From Kitasatospora phosalacinea (lineage in GTDB: Bacteria; Actinomycetota; Actinomycetes; Streptomycetales; Streptomycetaceae): a stretch of 64,000 bases of DNA. The notes under the pieces were generated by a model. That model was given only the letters and a program-made list of their open reading frames with translations. It did no database searches and was not told the DNA's origin. Made by a program: the position numbers and the translations under genes. This document shows positions 31,831-41,030 of the stretch, in pieces. The stretch spans positions 1-64,000 of the forward strand of contig NZ_BSSA01000011.1 of assembly GCF_030268885.1 (NCBI RefSeq), written 5' to 3'. Numbering within the stretch: the stretch's first letter is position 1; each line of letters starts with the position of its first letter.

Positions 31831-31883
31831 GCGTAGTCTCGGTCCCGGCAACGAATCGAAGTCGCAAGGAGGCGGAGCGCCGC

Positions 31884-33047
31884 ATGGACGCAGGGCTCAA
31901 GCGCGAGCTGGAGGCGAAGGTCTACGCCGGTGAGCGGCTGACCCGCGAGGACGGGATCGCGCTCTACGCGAGCGACGACCTGGCCTGGCTGGGCGGGCTG
32001 GCGCACCACGTGCGGACGCAGAAGAACGGCGACGTCGTCCACTTCAACGTCAACCGCCACCTGAACATGACCAACGTCTGCAGCGCCTCCTGCGCGTACT
32101 GCTCGTTCCAGCGCAAGCCGGGCGAGAAGGACGCCTACACGATGCGGATCGAGGAGGCCGTCCGGCTCGCCAAGGCGATGGAGTCGGAGTCGCTGACGGA
32201 GCTGCACATCGTCAACGGCCTGCACCCGACCCTGCCGTGGCGCTACTACCCGCGCTCCCTCAAGGAGCTGAAGGCCGCGCTGCCGAACGTCTCGCTGAAG
32301 GCGTTCACCGCCACCGAGATCCACTGGTTCGAGCGGATCAGCGGCCTGAGCGCGAGCGAGATCCTGGACGAGCTGATCGAGGCGGGCCTGGAGTCGCTGA
32401 CCGGCGGCGGCGCGGAGATCTTCGACTGGGAGGTCCGCCAGCACATCGTCGACCACGACACCCACTGGGAGGACTGGTCGCGGATCCACCGCCTGGCGCA
32501 CGAGAAGGGCCTCAAGACCCCGGCCACCATGCTGTACGGCCACATCGAGGAGCCCCGCCACCGGGTCGACCACGTGCTGCGGCTGCGCGAGCTGCAGGAC
32601 GAGACCGGCGGCTTCCAGGTCTTCATCCCGCTGCGCTACCAGCACGACTTCCACGACTCCAAGGACGGCAAGGTCCGCAACCGCCTGATGGAGCGCACCG
32701 AGATGGCCACCGGCGCCGAGGCGCTGAAGACCTTCGCGGTGTCCCGCCTGCTGTTCGACAACGTCCCGCACGTCAAGGTGTTCTGGGTGATGCACGGCGT
32801 CACCACCGCCCAACTGGCGCTCAGCCACGGCGCGGACGACATGGACGGCTCGGTGGTCGAGTACAAGATCACCCACGACGCGGACAACTTCGGCACCCCC
32901 AACAAGCTGGGCCGCGACGACCTGCTCGGCCTGATCCGGGACGCCGGCTTCCGCCCGGTCGAGCGCAACACCCGCTACGAGGTCATCCGCGAGTACGACG
33001 GCCCGGACCTCGCCCGCCGGGAGACCCCGCAGGCGATGCGCCTCTGA
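31884..33047 (+). CDS. mqnE: Aminofutalosine synthase MqnE (radical SAM)
   Basis: The 387-residue protein has the radical SAM motif C66-SAS-C70-AY-C73 inside NVNRHLNMTNVCSASC, then TELHIVNGLHPTLPWRYY and LTGGGAEIFD, all characteristic of the MqnE/MqnC/CofGH group. MqnE joins 3-enolpyruvylbenzoate-type chorismate derivatives to SAM's adenosyl group to give aminofutalosine. AAGGAGG precedes ATG 31884. The gene is followed by a clear terminator. It belongs to the same pathway as mqnL, mqnP and mqnM in this window. Confidence 0.96.
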   Translation: MDAGLKRELEAKVYAGERLTREDGIALYASDDLAWLGGLAHHVRTQKNGDVVHFNVNRHLNMTNVCSASCAYCSFQRKPGEKDAYTMRIEEAVRLAKAMESESLTELHIVNGLHPTLPWRYYPRSLKELKAALPNVSLKAFTATEIHWFERISGLSASEILDELIEAGLESLTGGGAEIFDWEVRQHIVDHDTHWEDWSRIHRLAHEKGLKTPATMLYGHIEEPRHRVDHVLRLRELQDETGGFQVFIPLRYQHDFHDSKDGKVRNRLMERTEMATGAEALKTFAVSRLLFDNVPHVKVFWVMHGVTTAQLALSHGADDMDGSVVEYKITHDADNFGTPNKLGRDDLLGLIRDAGFRPVERNTRYEVIREYDGPDLARRETPQAMRL

Positions 33048-33066
33048 GGACCCGCCACTTCGCGAC

Positions 33067-33102
33067 CCGCGCCCGGTGACCGGTTTCGGCCACCGGGCGC
33101 GG
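33067..33102 (+). terminator. Terminator after mqnE
   Basis: CCGCGCCCGGTG and CACCGGGCGCGG form a perfect 12-bp stem with a 12-base loop, 20 bases past the mqnE stop. Confidence 0.8.
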
Positions 33103-33247
33103 CCCGTTCCCCGGGGGCGCGCGGGATGAAGACGCACCATCGGGGCAGGCGGGAGCGCGGAGAAACGTTTCCCGAGCGCGTATGCTCACAGGCTCATCAC
33201 ACGGCCCGGGTTCCGTCGCGTCCCCGAGGTCTGGGAGGATCGTTCGC

Positions 33248-34165
33248 ATGTCCGGTTCCCATCGCGCCGCCTCGCACCGCCGCCCGGCCCCCGCGCCGGC
33301 CGACCGGAGCGAGGCCGAGCAGTCCCAGGGCCGAGCCGTCACCCGCCGCAGCCGCCGCAAGGCGAAGCCGCGCCGCGCCCGCAAGCTCACCGTCGGCACC
33401 GCCACCCTGCTGGCCCTCGCGGCCGGCTGGTTCACCGTCGGCCCGGGCCGGAACTTCCAGGCGGACACCGCCAGCGCGGCCCCCGACCGCGAGCCCGAGG
33501 TCGTCCCGATGCAGGCCGCCGACGCCGGGCAGCACACCGAGGCCCCCGCCGCGGACCGCTCCGACCGGGAGCGGATCACCAGCATCCCGGGCATCGGCGC
33601 CGACTGGATGGCCAAGGTCCCCGCGGAGACCGGACAGCTGCTGGTCGCCAGCGGCCAGGGCGTGGACTCCTCGGACAACACCGTCACGCTGTGGACCCGC
33701 GCCGCCGACGGCAGCTGGCAGGCCGGCCAGGCCTGGCCCGCCCACAACGCCTTCAAGGGCTGGACCACCGACCACCGCTCCGGCGACCTGCGCAGCCCGA
33801 TCGGCCTGTTCTCGCTCACCGACGCGGGCGGCCGCAAGGCCGACCCCGGCTCCAAGCTGCCGTACGACGAGAACAAGAACTTCGTGATGTCCGGGCGCGG
33901 CTTCAACAACGAACCGCTGGCCGGGTCCTTCGACTACGTGATCGCGATCAACTACAACCGGGTCGAGGGGAGGTCCCCGCTCGACACCACCTACCCGCAG
34001 GGCGCGGCCAAGGGCGGCGGCATCTGGCTGCACCTCGACCACGGCGGCCCCACCCACGGCTGCATCTCGCTGACCGAGGACCACATGGTCGAGCTGATCA
34101 AGACCCTGGACCCGGCGCTGCACCCGATGATCATGATGGGTGACGCCCAGTCGCTGGCCGCCTGA
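33248..34165 (+). CDS. L,D-transpeptidase (YkuD-type), membrane-anchored
   Basis: The 305-residue protein has a long basic N-terminal tail (about 45 residues, His/Arg-rich) and one hydrophobic segment (LTVGTATLLALAAGWFTVG), so it is probably anchored with its enzyme domain outside. The C-terminal 170 residues have the YkuD outline ending in GGIWLHLDHGGPTHGCISLTEDHMV, the HxxxxxxHGCIxL-type motif with the catalytic cysteine. Such enzymes form 3-3 peptidoglycan cross-links or resemble them. ATG 33248 has GGGAGG upstream. A perfect palindrome GAAACGTTTC lies 77 bp upstream (33162-33171). Confidence 0.88.
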   Translation: MSGSHRAASHRRPAPAPADRSEAEQSQGRAVTRRSRRKAKPRRARKLTVGTATLLALAAGWFTVGPGRNFQADTASAAPDREPEVVPMQAADAGQHTEAPAADRSDRERITSIPGIGADWMAKVPAETGQLLVASGQGVDSSDNTVTLWTRAADGSWQAGQAWPAHNAFKGWTTDHRSGDLRSPIGLFSLTDAGGRKADPGSKLPYDENKNFVMSGRGFNNEPLAGSFDYVIAINYNRVEGRSPLDTTYPQGAAKGGGIWLHLDHGGPTHGCISLTEDHMVELIKTLDPALHPMIMMGDAQSLAA

Positions 34166-34262
34166 CCGCGCTCCGGTTGTGAGGGCCCTACAGCATCCGG
34201 CACCCGATCCTGTGTCGGGCCGTCACCTCCTGACTCACCGGTAACCCGGTTGAGTGGGCAGT

Positions 34263-35207
34263 ATGACCGCCTCCCGCATCGTGGCGCTGGGCCACCACCA
34301 GCCGCCGAAGGTCCTGACCAACGACGACCTCTCGGCGCTGGTCGACACCGACGACGAGTGGATCCGCTCCCGGGTCGGCATCCGCACCCGCCACATCGCG
34401 GAGGACGAGACCCTGGTCGACCTCGCGGTGGGCGCGGCCGAGAAGGCCCTGGCCCGCGCGGGCACGACGCCCGACCAGGTCGACCTGGTCGCCGTCGCGA
34501 CCTGCACCGCCGTCGAGCGCAGCCCCAACACCGCCGCCGCCGTCGCCGCCCGCCTGGGCATCCCCGCCCCCGCCGCGTACGAGCTGAACACCGCCTGCTC
34601 GGGCTTCTCGTACGCGCTGGCCACCGCCGACCACGCGATCCGGGCCGGGGCCGCGACCCGGGCGCTGGTGGTCGGCGTGGAACGGATGTCCGACATCATC
34701 GACTGGACCGACCGCACCACCTGCGTGATCTTCGGCGACGGCGCGGGCGCCGCCGTCCTGGAGGCGGTCCCCGACGAGCGGGCCGGCATCGGCCCGGTGG
34801 TGTGGGGCTCCGAGCCGGAGAAGGGCGAGGCGGTCGCGATCAGCGGCTGGAAGCCGGTGATCAGCCAGCAGGGCCAGACCGTGTTCCGCTGGGCCACCAC
34901 CCAGGTCGCCCCGCTGGCCCGCAGGGCCTGCGAGAAGGCCGGGATCGACCCGTCCGAGCTGCGCGGCTTCGTCGCCCACCAGGCCAACCTGCGGATCATC
35001 GACGCCATCGCGGGCAGGCTCGGCCTGGCCGAGGACGCGGTGATCGCCCGCGACGTGGTCGACTCCGGCAACACCTCCGCCGCCTCCATCCCGCTCGCCC
35101 TCTCCAAGCTGGTCGAGCGCGGCGAGCTGCACAGCGGCGACCCGGTGCTGCTGTTCGGCTTCGGCGGCGGCCTGGCCTACGCCGGGCAGGTCGTGCGCTG
35201 CCCCTGA
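34263..35207 (+). CDS. Beta-ketoacyl-ACP synthase III-like (FabH-like) enzyme
   Basis: The 314-residue thiolase-fold protein has the FabH catalytic triad: C112 in ELNTACSGFSYAL, His in FVAHQANLRIID and Asn in SGNTSAASIPLAL, plus the RVGIRTRHI and GFGGGLAYAGQV segments. FabH condenses an acyl-CoA starter with malonyl-ACP. In S. coelicolor the housekeeping fabH lies in the fabD-fabH-acpP-fabF cluster; here it stands alone without acp or fabF, so a specialised acyl-starter or acyl-transfer role is likely. Start ATG 34263, or GTG 34254. Confidence 0.9.
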   Translation: MTASRIVALGHHQPPKVLTNDDLSALVDTDDEWIRSRVGIRTRHIAEDETLVDLAVGAAEKALARAGTTPDQVDLVAVATCTAVERSPNTAAAVAARLGIPAPAAYELNTACSGFSYALATADHAIRAGAATRALVVGVERMSDIIDWTDRTTCVIFGDGAGAAVLEAVPDERAGIGPVVWGSEPEKGEAVAISGWKPVISQQGQTVFRWATTQVAPLARRACEKAGIDPSELRGFVAHQANLRIIDAIAGRLGLAEDAVIARDVVDSGNTSAASIPLALSKLVERGELHSGDPVLLFGFGGGLAYAGQVVRCP

Positions 35208-35238
35208 GCGGCACCCCGCGCGGCGTTCCGGCAGCACG

Positions 35239-35279
35239 AAGGGGCGGCCGGGAGGAAAAATTCCTCCCGGCCGCCCCTT
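35239..35279. terminator. Strong bidirectional terminator
   Basis: AAGGGGCGGCCGGGAGGAA and TTCCTCCCGGCCGCCCCTT are a perfect 19-bp inverted repeat with an AAA loop between the converging FabH-like and TetR genes. The A- and T-rich stem centre gives short U-tracts on both strands. Confidence 0.92.
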
Positions 35280-35391
35280 GCGTCCGTTGAAGGACGGCGC
35301 TCCGCGGTACGTCGGCGAACCTCCCCCGAGGCACGGCCGCATCCGACACACCCGGACAGGAACCGGGGCCGAGCGCCGATGGGCTGCTGTC

Positions 35392-36033
35392 TTACTTCGG
35401 CGGCTTCTTTCCGGTGACTCCCAGGTACACCTGGAGCGCCAGGTTGGGCTTGAGGTCCTTGACCTTCACGCCCCACGACGTGAACGCCTTGCCGTGCTCG
35501 GCCGCCGCGGCGAGCAACGACACCAGGGCACCGGCGACCGCCGGCGCTTCGACCGTCTTGTCGGTCTTGCCCTGGTTGTTGCGGACCGCTTCGGTGAGCG
35601 GGGCCGCCACCGAGTTGAGGACCTTCATGCGGATCTTGAAGAACCGCTTGTCCCCTTCGGCGGCGCCGAGTGTGACCACTCGGAGAATGGCGTCATTCTT
35701 GCGCCAGAAGGCGAGGAATCCGTCCACCAGTTCTTCGGAAGTGGTGAAGCCGGTCTTTCCCGCCCAGGACTTTCCATCGACGAGCTCTTTGAGCCCGCCG
35801 CTGTCCTCGGCCATTTCCTCGGCGATCTCAAGGACTGCGCCCTCGACATCCGGGAAGTACTGGTAGAAGGTCGCGGGGGAGGTTCCCGCCATACGGGCGA
35901 CGTCGATGACCTTGACGTCCCGGTACGGCGACGTGCTGAGCATCTCGCGGAGGCAGTCGAGCAGCTTCTGCCGCGTCTCCTGTCCGCGCCGCCCGGCGAC
36001 GCGACCGTCGACGGTGCGAACTTGTCCTGTCAT
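35392..36033 (-). CDS. TetR-family transcriptional regulator
   Basis: The 213-residue protein has a TetR helix-turn-helix at about residues 18-66 (QETRQKLLDCLREMLSTSPYRDVKVIDVARMAGTSPATFYQYFPD) followed by an all-helical ligand domain. The base composition is slightly less GC-rich than its neighbours, with several A/T-ending codons (e.g. around 35690-35860), which might indicate a different history. It is divergent from a Ser/Thr kinase gene and convergent with the FabH-like gene. ATG 36033; ligand unknown. Confidence 0.92.
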   Translation of the reverse strand: MTGQVRTVDGRVAGRRGQETRQKLLDCLREMLSTSPYRDVKVIDVARMAGTSPATFYQYFPDVEGAVLEIAEEMAEDSGGLKELVDGKSWAGKTGFTTSEELVDGFLAFWRKNDAILRVVTLGAAEGDKRFFKIRMKVLNSVAAPLTEAVRNNQGKTDKTVEAPAVAGALVSLLAAAAEHGKAFTSWGVKVKDLKPNLALQVYLGVTGKKPPK

Positions 36034-36358
36034 GTCGTCAGCTTACAGCGGCACGATCTTGGCGCTAATCGGTAGTGCGACTATTAGTCCGGGCGAGGGG
36101 GGAAACCGTGCCATTTCCGCTTGAGTTGTTGCCCCCCCGTGTGCTGATGACCCCACAGCGTGACGACAAGTCAGCTGAGGGGGGCGGGGGTCGTTGCGGG
36201 CCGGGCCGGAGGGGGCGGTGCGGGGGTGCCGGAGGGGACGGCTCCGGTACTCGGGAGCGTGTCCCGGGCGGGGGAGATTGGCTCCCGGGCGGCGGGCATT
36301 GGAGAATCGGGGGGCGCCACCGCCGGGGGGCGCTGGCGGAAGGGGAGGTGGCTGCGGA
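36034..36358. promoter_or_regulatory. 325-bp divergent intergenic region, tetR / kinase
   Basis: No gene is supported here. Near tetR it has CTAAT-N13-ATTAG (36065-36087) containing TAGT-GCG-ACTA, a candidate TetR operator 31 bp upstream of the tetR start. The rest (36095-36350) is dominated by long G-runs on the plus strand with no clear dyad, ending in GGGGAGG, the ribosome-binding site of the kinase gene. Confidence 0.45.
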
Positions 36359-38668
36359 GTGGACCAGCTGACGGCGCACGATCCGAGGCGGATCGGGCCC
36401 TTCGAAGTGCTGGCCCGGCTCGGCGCGGGCGGCATGGGCCTGGTGTACCTGGCCCGGTCGGCCTCGGGACGCCGGGTGGCCATCAAGACCGTCCGCAGCG
36501 AGCTGGCCGAGGACAACCTCTTCCGGGTCCGCTTCGCCCGCGAGATCGCCGCGGCCAAGACGGTCGGCGGCTTCTACACCGCCGCCGTGGTCGACGCCGA
36601 CGCCGACGCCGCCGTCCCGTGGCTGGCCACCGCCTACGTGCCCGCGCCCTCGCTGGAGGACCTGGTCAACGACTGCGGCCCGCTGCCCGCCGACGCGGTG
36701 CGCTGGCTCACCGCGGGCATCGCCGAGGCGCTGCAGTCCATCCACGCGGCCGGGCTGGTGCACCGCGACCTCAAGCCGTCCAACGTGCTGGTGGTCGAGG
36801 ACGGCCCGCGGGTGATCGACTTCGGCATCGCCGCCGGGGTCTCCAGCACCCGGCTCACCATGACCAACGTCGCGGTCGGCACGCCCGCCTACATGTCGCC
36901 CGAGCAGGCCCGCGACAGCCGCAGCGTCACCGGCGCCAGCGACGTGTTCTCGCTCGGCTCGCTGGTGGTGTTCTGCGCCACCGGGCACCCGCCGTACCGC
37001 GGCTCCAACCCGGTCGAGACGGTGTTCCAGCTGCTGCGCGACCAGCCCGACCTGTCCGGGCTGCCGGCCGAGCTGGTCGACCTGGTCCGGGCCTGCATGC
37101 GGCCCACCCCCGAGCACCGGCCCACCCCCGCCCAGATCCAGGCCGAGCTGGCCCCGCACCTGTTCTCCCGGGCGGACGCCTCCGGCGAGGCGGGGGACTG
37201 GCTGCCGCCCGCCGCGCTCGACCTGATCGAGGCCAAGCGCAGCAGCAGACGGCACGTCAACGCCCAGCAGCCCCCGGCCCGCCCGCAGCAGCAGGTGGCG
37301 CTGCCCGCCCAGCCGGTCGGCCCGCCGCCGGTGCCGCCCGCCCTAACCCCCGCCCCGGCCGGGCCGGTCTCCGAGTCCGAGGTGGTCACCGAGCGGGTGC
37401 GCCCGCACCTGCGCCCGGCGGTCGGCGGCCCGGGCGAGGCCGAGGTCCGGCTGCCCGGCGCGCACGTGCCGATAGGGCCCGGCCCGCGGGCGGAACCGGC
37501 CGCGCCCGCGGCCGCCCCGGCCGGCACCGACTGGGTCCGCCGCAGCTCCGCGCCGTCCGCGGCCCCGCCGCTGCCCCCGGCGCGCTGGCGGCCCTGGCGG
37601 TTCCGGATGTCCAACGACGTGTGGGGCACCCCGGTGGTCGCCGACGGCACGCTGTTCGCCTCCAGCTTCGAGGTGCACGCGCTGGACATCGGCTCCGGCG
37701 AGCGCCGCTGGAAGACCCGGGACGTGGCCTGGGCGCTGGCCGTGGACGGCGGCCGGGTGCACGCCGCCGACGGCCCGCACCTGTACACGGTGGACGCCGC
37801 CGACGGCACCGAGCGCTGGCGGCACTCGCTGGACGGCTGGGTCTACTCGCTGGACGCCGCCGACGGCGTGCTGTGCTGCGGCGTCCGCGGCGGCGGCGTG
37901 CAGTTGCGCGCCGCGGCCACCGGCGCCGAGCTGTGGCGGGCCGACGACGCCCAGCAGGAGTACGAGAACCCGCAGTCCGGCCCGGCGCTGATCGCCGGCG
38001 CGGCCTACTACCAGGGCGGCGGCCGCCTGCACTGCGTGGACCCGCTGGGCGCCGGGGTGCGCTGGGCGGTCCCGCTGGGCGGCGAGGTGCCGTCCCGCCC
38101 GGTCGAGCGCGGCGGGGTGCTGTACGTGACCTCCGGCCAGCGGGTGCACGCGCTGGACGCCGCCACCGGCGCCGAGCGCTGGCGCTTCGACGCGCCGGTG
38201 GTGCTGTTCACCCCGCCCGCGGTGGACGGCCGCGCGGTGTACGTCGCCGACTACCTCGGCACCCTGTACGCCCTGGACGCCGCCACCGGCCACGGCCTGT
38301 GGCGGGCCGCCACCGCCGCCCGGCAGAGCGCCGAACCGGCGGTGGTCGCCGACGGAACGGTCCTGCTGGGCTCCGGCGACACCCTGTTCGCCTTCGAGGC
38401 GGCCGACGGCCGCGAACGCTGGCGCTACCCCACCCGGGGCGACCTGGTGGGCTCCCCGGCGGTCTCCGAGGGCCTGGTGCACCTGGGCAGCCGCGACCAC
38501 TCCCTGCACACCCTGGAGCTGGCCAGCGGCCGACTGCGCTGGGAGCTGGGCACCAAGGGCGAGCTGACCGGTTCCCCGGTGGCGGTCGGCGGCCGGGTCT
38601 TCGTCGGCTCCAAGGACCGCTGCGTGTACGCGCTGGACTCCTTCTACGGCACGGCCGTCCCGCAGTAG
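36359..38668 (+). CDS. Serine/threonine protein kinase with C-terminal PQQ-type beta-propeller
   Basis: The 769-residue protein starts at GTG 36359 with GGAGG ten bases upstream. Residues 12-270 are a Hanks-type kinase: GAGGMGLVY glycine loop, VAIK lysine K43, HRDLKPSN with D137, DFG at 154-156, GTPAYMSPEQ activation segment and DVFSLGSL. A Pro/Ala-rich linker (about 310-410) leads to a propeller of repeated W-ALAVDGGRVHAAD, GAERWRFDAPV and GLWRAAT-type blades, the PQQ-dehydrogenase-like repeat. No membrane helix separates the two parts, unlike PASTA-type kinases, so the propeller is probably cytoplasmic and senses or binds a partner. It converges with galE. Confidence 0.92.
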   Translation: MDQLTAHDPRRIGPFEVLARLGAGGMGLVYLARSASGRRVAIKTVRSELAEDNLFRVRFAREIAAAKTVGGFYTAAVVDADADAAVPWLATAYVPAPSLEDLVNDCGPLPADAVRWLTAGIAEALQSIHAAGLVHRDLKPSNVLVVEDGPRVIDFGIAAGVSSTRLTMTNVAVGTPAYMSPEQARDSRSVTGASDVFSLGSLVVFCATGHPPYRGSNPVETVFQLLRDQPDLSGLPAELVDLVRACMRPTPEHRPTPAQIQAELAPHLFSRADASGEAGDWLPPAALDLIEAKRSSRRHVNAQQPPARPQQQVALPAQPVGPPPVPPALTPAPAGPVSESEVVTERVRPHLRPAVGGPGEAEVRLPGAHVPIGPGPRAEPAAPAAAPAGTDWVRRSSAPSAAPPLPPARWRPWRFRMSNDVWGTPVVADGTLFASSFEVHALDIGSGERRWKTRDVAWALAVDGGRVHAADGPHLYTVDAADGTERWRHSLDGWVYSLDAADGVLCCGVRGGGVQLRAAATGAELWRADDAQQEYENPQSGPALIAGAAYYQGGGRLHCVDPLGAGVRWAVPLGGEVPSRPVERGGVLYVTSGQRVHALDAATGAERWRFDAPVVLFTPPAVDGRAVYVADYLGTLYALDAATGHGLWRAATAARQSAEPAVVADGTVLLGSGDTLFAFEAADGRERWRYPTRGDLVGSPAVSEGLVHLGSRDHSLHTLELASGRLRWELGTKGELTGSPVAVGGRVFVGSKDRCVYALDSFYGTAVPQ

Positions 38669-38693
38669 CCGCGGCGCGGCCCGGGAGCGGGAC

Positions 38694-38720
38694 GGCCCGG
38701 GCCCGCGGCGGGCCCGGGCC
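38694..38720. terminator. Terminator between kinase and galE
   Basis: GGCCCGGGCCC and GGGCCCGGGCC form an 11-bp perfect stem with a five-base loop, between the converging genes. Confidence 0.75.
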
Positions 38721-38725
38721 GCGGC

Positions 38726-39700
38726 CTACGGGTGGCGGTGCTGCCAGCCCGCCCAGGCCGAGGTGATCATCGATCGGAGGTCGTGCTCCGCGCTCCAGCC
38801 GAGCTCGCGGCGGATCAGCTCGGCGGAGGCCACCACCCGGGCCGGGTCGCCGGGGCGGCGGGCGGTCACCTCGGGGGCGGTCCGGAGGCCGGTGACCTCG
38901 GCGATCTCGGCGATCATCTCGCGCACCGAGGCGCCCCGCCCGGTGCCGATGTTGAGGGTCAGTCGGACCTGCTCGCCGGGCCCGGCCGCCTCCAGACGGC
39001 GGACGGCGGCGACGTGCGCGGCGGCGACGTCCGAGACGTGGATGTAGTCGCGGACGCAGGTGCCGTCGGGGGTCGGGTAGTCGTCCCCGAAGACCAGCGG
39101 CGGCAGCCCGGCCGTCAGCCGCCGGAACACCAGCGGCACCAGGTTGGCCGCGCCGGGGTCGGACAGCTCGGGGGTGGCGGCGCCCGCCACGTTGAAGTAC
39201 CGCAGGGAGACCGCGGAGAGGCCGTGCGCAGCGGCGCAGGCGTTCAGCAGCCACTCGTCGGCCAGCTTGGTCTCGCCGTACGGGTTGATCGGCAGGCAGG
39301 GCGTGGACTCGTCGACCAGGTCGACGTCCGGCATGCCGTAGACGGCGGCGGAGGAGGAGAGCACCACCCGGCGCACGCCCGCGTCGACCGCGGCGGCCAG
39401 CACGGTGCGCAGGCCCTCCACGTTCTCGTGGTAGTAGAACAGCGGCCGCTCGACCGACTCGCCGACCTGCTTGCGGGCGGCCAGGTGCAGCACGCCGGTG
39501 ACGCCGTGCTCGGCGAGGGCGCGGTCCAGCAGCGGGCGGTCCAGCGTGGAGCCGGTGACCAGCGGGACGCCGGGCGGCAGGTGGGCGGCCGTCCCGCTGC
39601 TCAGGTCGTCCAGGACGACGGTGGGGACGCCGGCCGCGGCCAGCTCCCGGACGACGTGGCCGCCGATGTAGCCGGCCCCGCCCGTGATCAACCAGGTCAT
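38726..39700 (-). CDS. galE: UDP-glucose 4-epimerase
   Basis: The 324-residue short-chain dehydrogenase-type epimerase starts MTWLITGGAGYIGGHVVREL with the GxxGYIG NAD motif, has SSSAAVYG (catalytic serine) and YGETK (catalytic Tyr and Lys), RYFNVAGA, and VRDYIHVSDVAAAH. It interconverts UDP-glucose and UDP-galactose in the cytoplasm, using bound NAD. It lies alone, not with galT/galK, so a cell-wall or polysaccharide precursor role is as likely as galactose catabolism. It is divergent from the HtrA-like gene. Confidence 0.94.
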   Translation of the reverse strand: MTWLITGGAGYIGGHVVRELAAAGVPTVVLDDLSSGTAAHLPPGVPLVTGSTLDRPLLDRALAEHGVTGVLHLAARKQVGESVERPLFYYHENVEGLRTVLAAAVDAGVRRVVLSSSAAVYGMPDVDLVDESTPCLPINPYGETKLADEWLLNACAAAHGLSAVSLRYFNVAGAATPELSDPGAANLVPLVFRRLTAGLPPLVFGDDYPTPDGTCVRDYIHVSDVAAAHVAAVRRLEAAGPGEQVRLTLNIGTGRGASVREMIAEIAEVTGLRTAPEVTARRPGDPARVVASAELIRRELGWSAEHDLRSMITSAWAGWQHRHP

Positions 39701-39813
39701 GGCCCGATCCTAGAGGGCTCCTTTCGGCGCGCTCCCCGGGTGTGTTGCCCGAACATCCGGACAAATCGGTGGAATGCTGACAAAGCTCTGTCCAGCGACC
39801 GGAGGTGGCCGCC

Positions 39814-40929
39814 GTGCGCCCGAAGAAGGAACAGACCCGTCCGATCCCGGCCGGCCCCCGGCCCACCGGGCCCAAGCTCTGGGCGGGCCCCGCGGCACTG
39901 CTCGCCGCGGCGGCGCTGCTGGTCAGCGGCTGCTCCAGCTCCGGCTCCGGGTCCAGCTCCACCGCGGCGGCCAGCAGCTCCTCGTCCGCGCCCGCCCCGG
40001 CCAGCAGCAACCAGCTGGAGCAGGACTACCAGCAGGTGATCTCCCAGGTGCTGCCCTCGGTGGTGCAGATCACCGCGGGGGACGGCCTCGGCTCCGGGAT
40101 CGTCTTCGACGACAAGGGCGACATCGTCACCAACGCGCACGTGGTCGGCAGCGCCACCACCTTCACCGTGACGCTGGCGAACAGCACCAAGCCGCTGGAC
40201 GCCACCCTGGTCGGCAGCTACCCGGAGTCCGACCTCGCGGTGATCAGGCTGAGCAGCGCGCCCGGCGGCCTCAAGCCCGCCACCTTCGCGGACAGCTCCA
40301 AGGTCGCGGTCGGGCAGATCACGCTGGCGATGGGCAGCCCGCTGGGCCTGTCCAGCAGCGTCACCCAGGGCATCGTCTCGGCGGTCGGACGGACGGTCAG
40401 CGAGCCGCAGTCGGCCGGATCGCCCGGCGCCACCATCGGCAACATGGTGCAGACCTCGGCCGCGATCAACCCCGGCAACAGCGGCGGCGCGCTGGTCAAC
40501 CTCTCCAGCCAGGTGATCGGGATCAACACGCTGACCGCCGTCGATCCCGAGCTGAACGGCTCGGCCGCGCCCGGCATCGGCTTCGCGATCCCCGCGGCCA
40601 CCGTCACCAGCATCGCCAACCAGCTGATCAAGGACGGCAAGGTCACCAACTCCGGCCGGGCCGGGCTCGGGGTGACCGTCCGTCCGTACTTCGACTCGAA
40701 CTTCCAGCCGGCCGGCGCGGCGGTGGTCTCGGTGGTCGAGGGCGGCCCGGCCGCCTCCGCCGGGCTGCAGGCGGGCGACGTGATCACCAAGGTCAACGAC
40801 ACCGCGATCACCAGCCCCTCGGCGCTGACCACCGCACTGGCCGCGCTCAGCCCCGGCGACAAGGTCACCGTCGGCTACCAGCGGGACGGGCAGGGCAAGA
40901 CCGCGGAGGTCACCCTCGGGACGCTGTAG
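39814..40929 (+). CDS. HtrA/DegP-like trypsin-fold serine protease lipoprotein with PDZ domain
   Basis: The 371-residue protein starts at GTG 39814 (GGAGG eight bases upstream). It has a basic tail, a hydrophobic segment and lipobox LLVSGC (cysteine about 40), then a Ser/Ala-rich linker. The protease domain shows the triad: TNAHVV, ESDLAVIRL and NPGNSGGALVNL. A PDZ domain follows (GAAVVSVVEGGPAASAGLQAGDVITKVND). It is therefore an envelope-facing quality-control protease. It is not next to a sensor of the CseC/SigE type. Confidence 0.92.
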   Translation: MRPKKEQTRPIPAGPRPTGPKLWAGPAALLAAAALLVSGCSSSGSGSSSTAAASSSSSAPAPASSNQLEQDYQQVISQVLPSVVQITAGDGLGSGIVFDDKGDIVTNAHVVGSATTFTVTLANSTKPLDATLVGSYPESDLAVIRLSSAPGGLKPATFADSSKVAVGQITLAMGSPLGLSSSVTQGIVSAVGRTVSEPQSAGSPGATIGNMVQTSAAINPGNSGGALVNLSSQVIGINTLTAVDPELNGSAAPGIGFAIPAATVTSIANQLIKDGKVTNSGRAGLGVTVRPYFDSNFQPAGAAVVSVVEGGPAASAGLQAGDVITKVNDTAITSPSALTTALAALSPGDKVTVGYQRDGQGKTAEVTLGTL

Positions 40930-40943
40930 CGCCCCACAGGCCC

Positions 40944-40989
40944 GGGCCCGGAGTGCCGTACCGCGCAAGGGAGGCGGCACTCCGGGCCC
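40944..40989. terminator. Terminator between protease and histidine kinase genes
   Basis: GGGCCCGGAGTGCCG and CGGCACTCCGGGCCC are a perfect 15-bp inverted repeat with a 16-base loop between converging genes. Confidence 0.85.
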
Positions 40990-41030
40990 GTCCACGTCCG
41001 TGGGCGGGCCCGGGGCGGGAGCGGGGGCCG

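Noticed and set aside
34263..36033. FabH-like gene plus TetR considered as the start of a polyketide or fatty-acid-derived cluster
   Set aside because: No ACP, ketosynthase II or modifying enzymes are adjacent, and a strong terminator separates the two genes.
36160..38766. An 868-codon frame overlapping the kinase gene on the same strand
   Set aside because: Low-complexity Arg/Gly/Ala content, no domain, and a kinase with full catalytic motifs occupies another frame.
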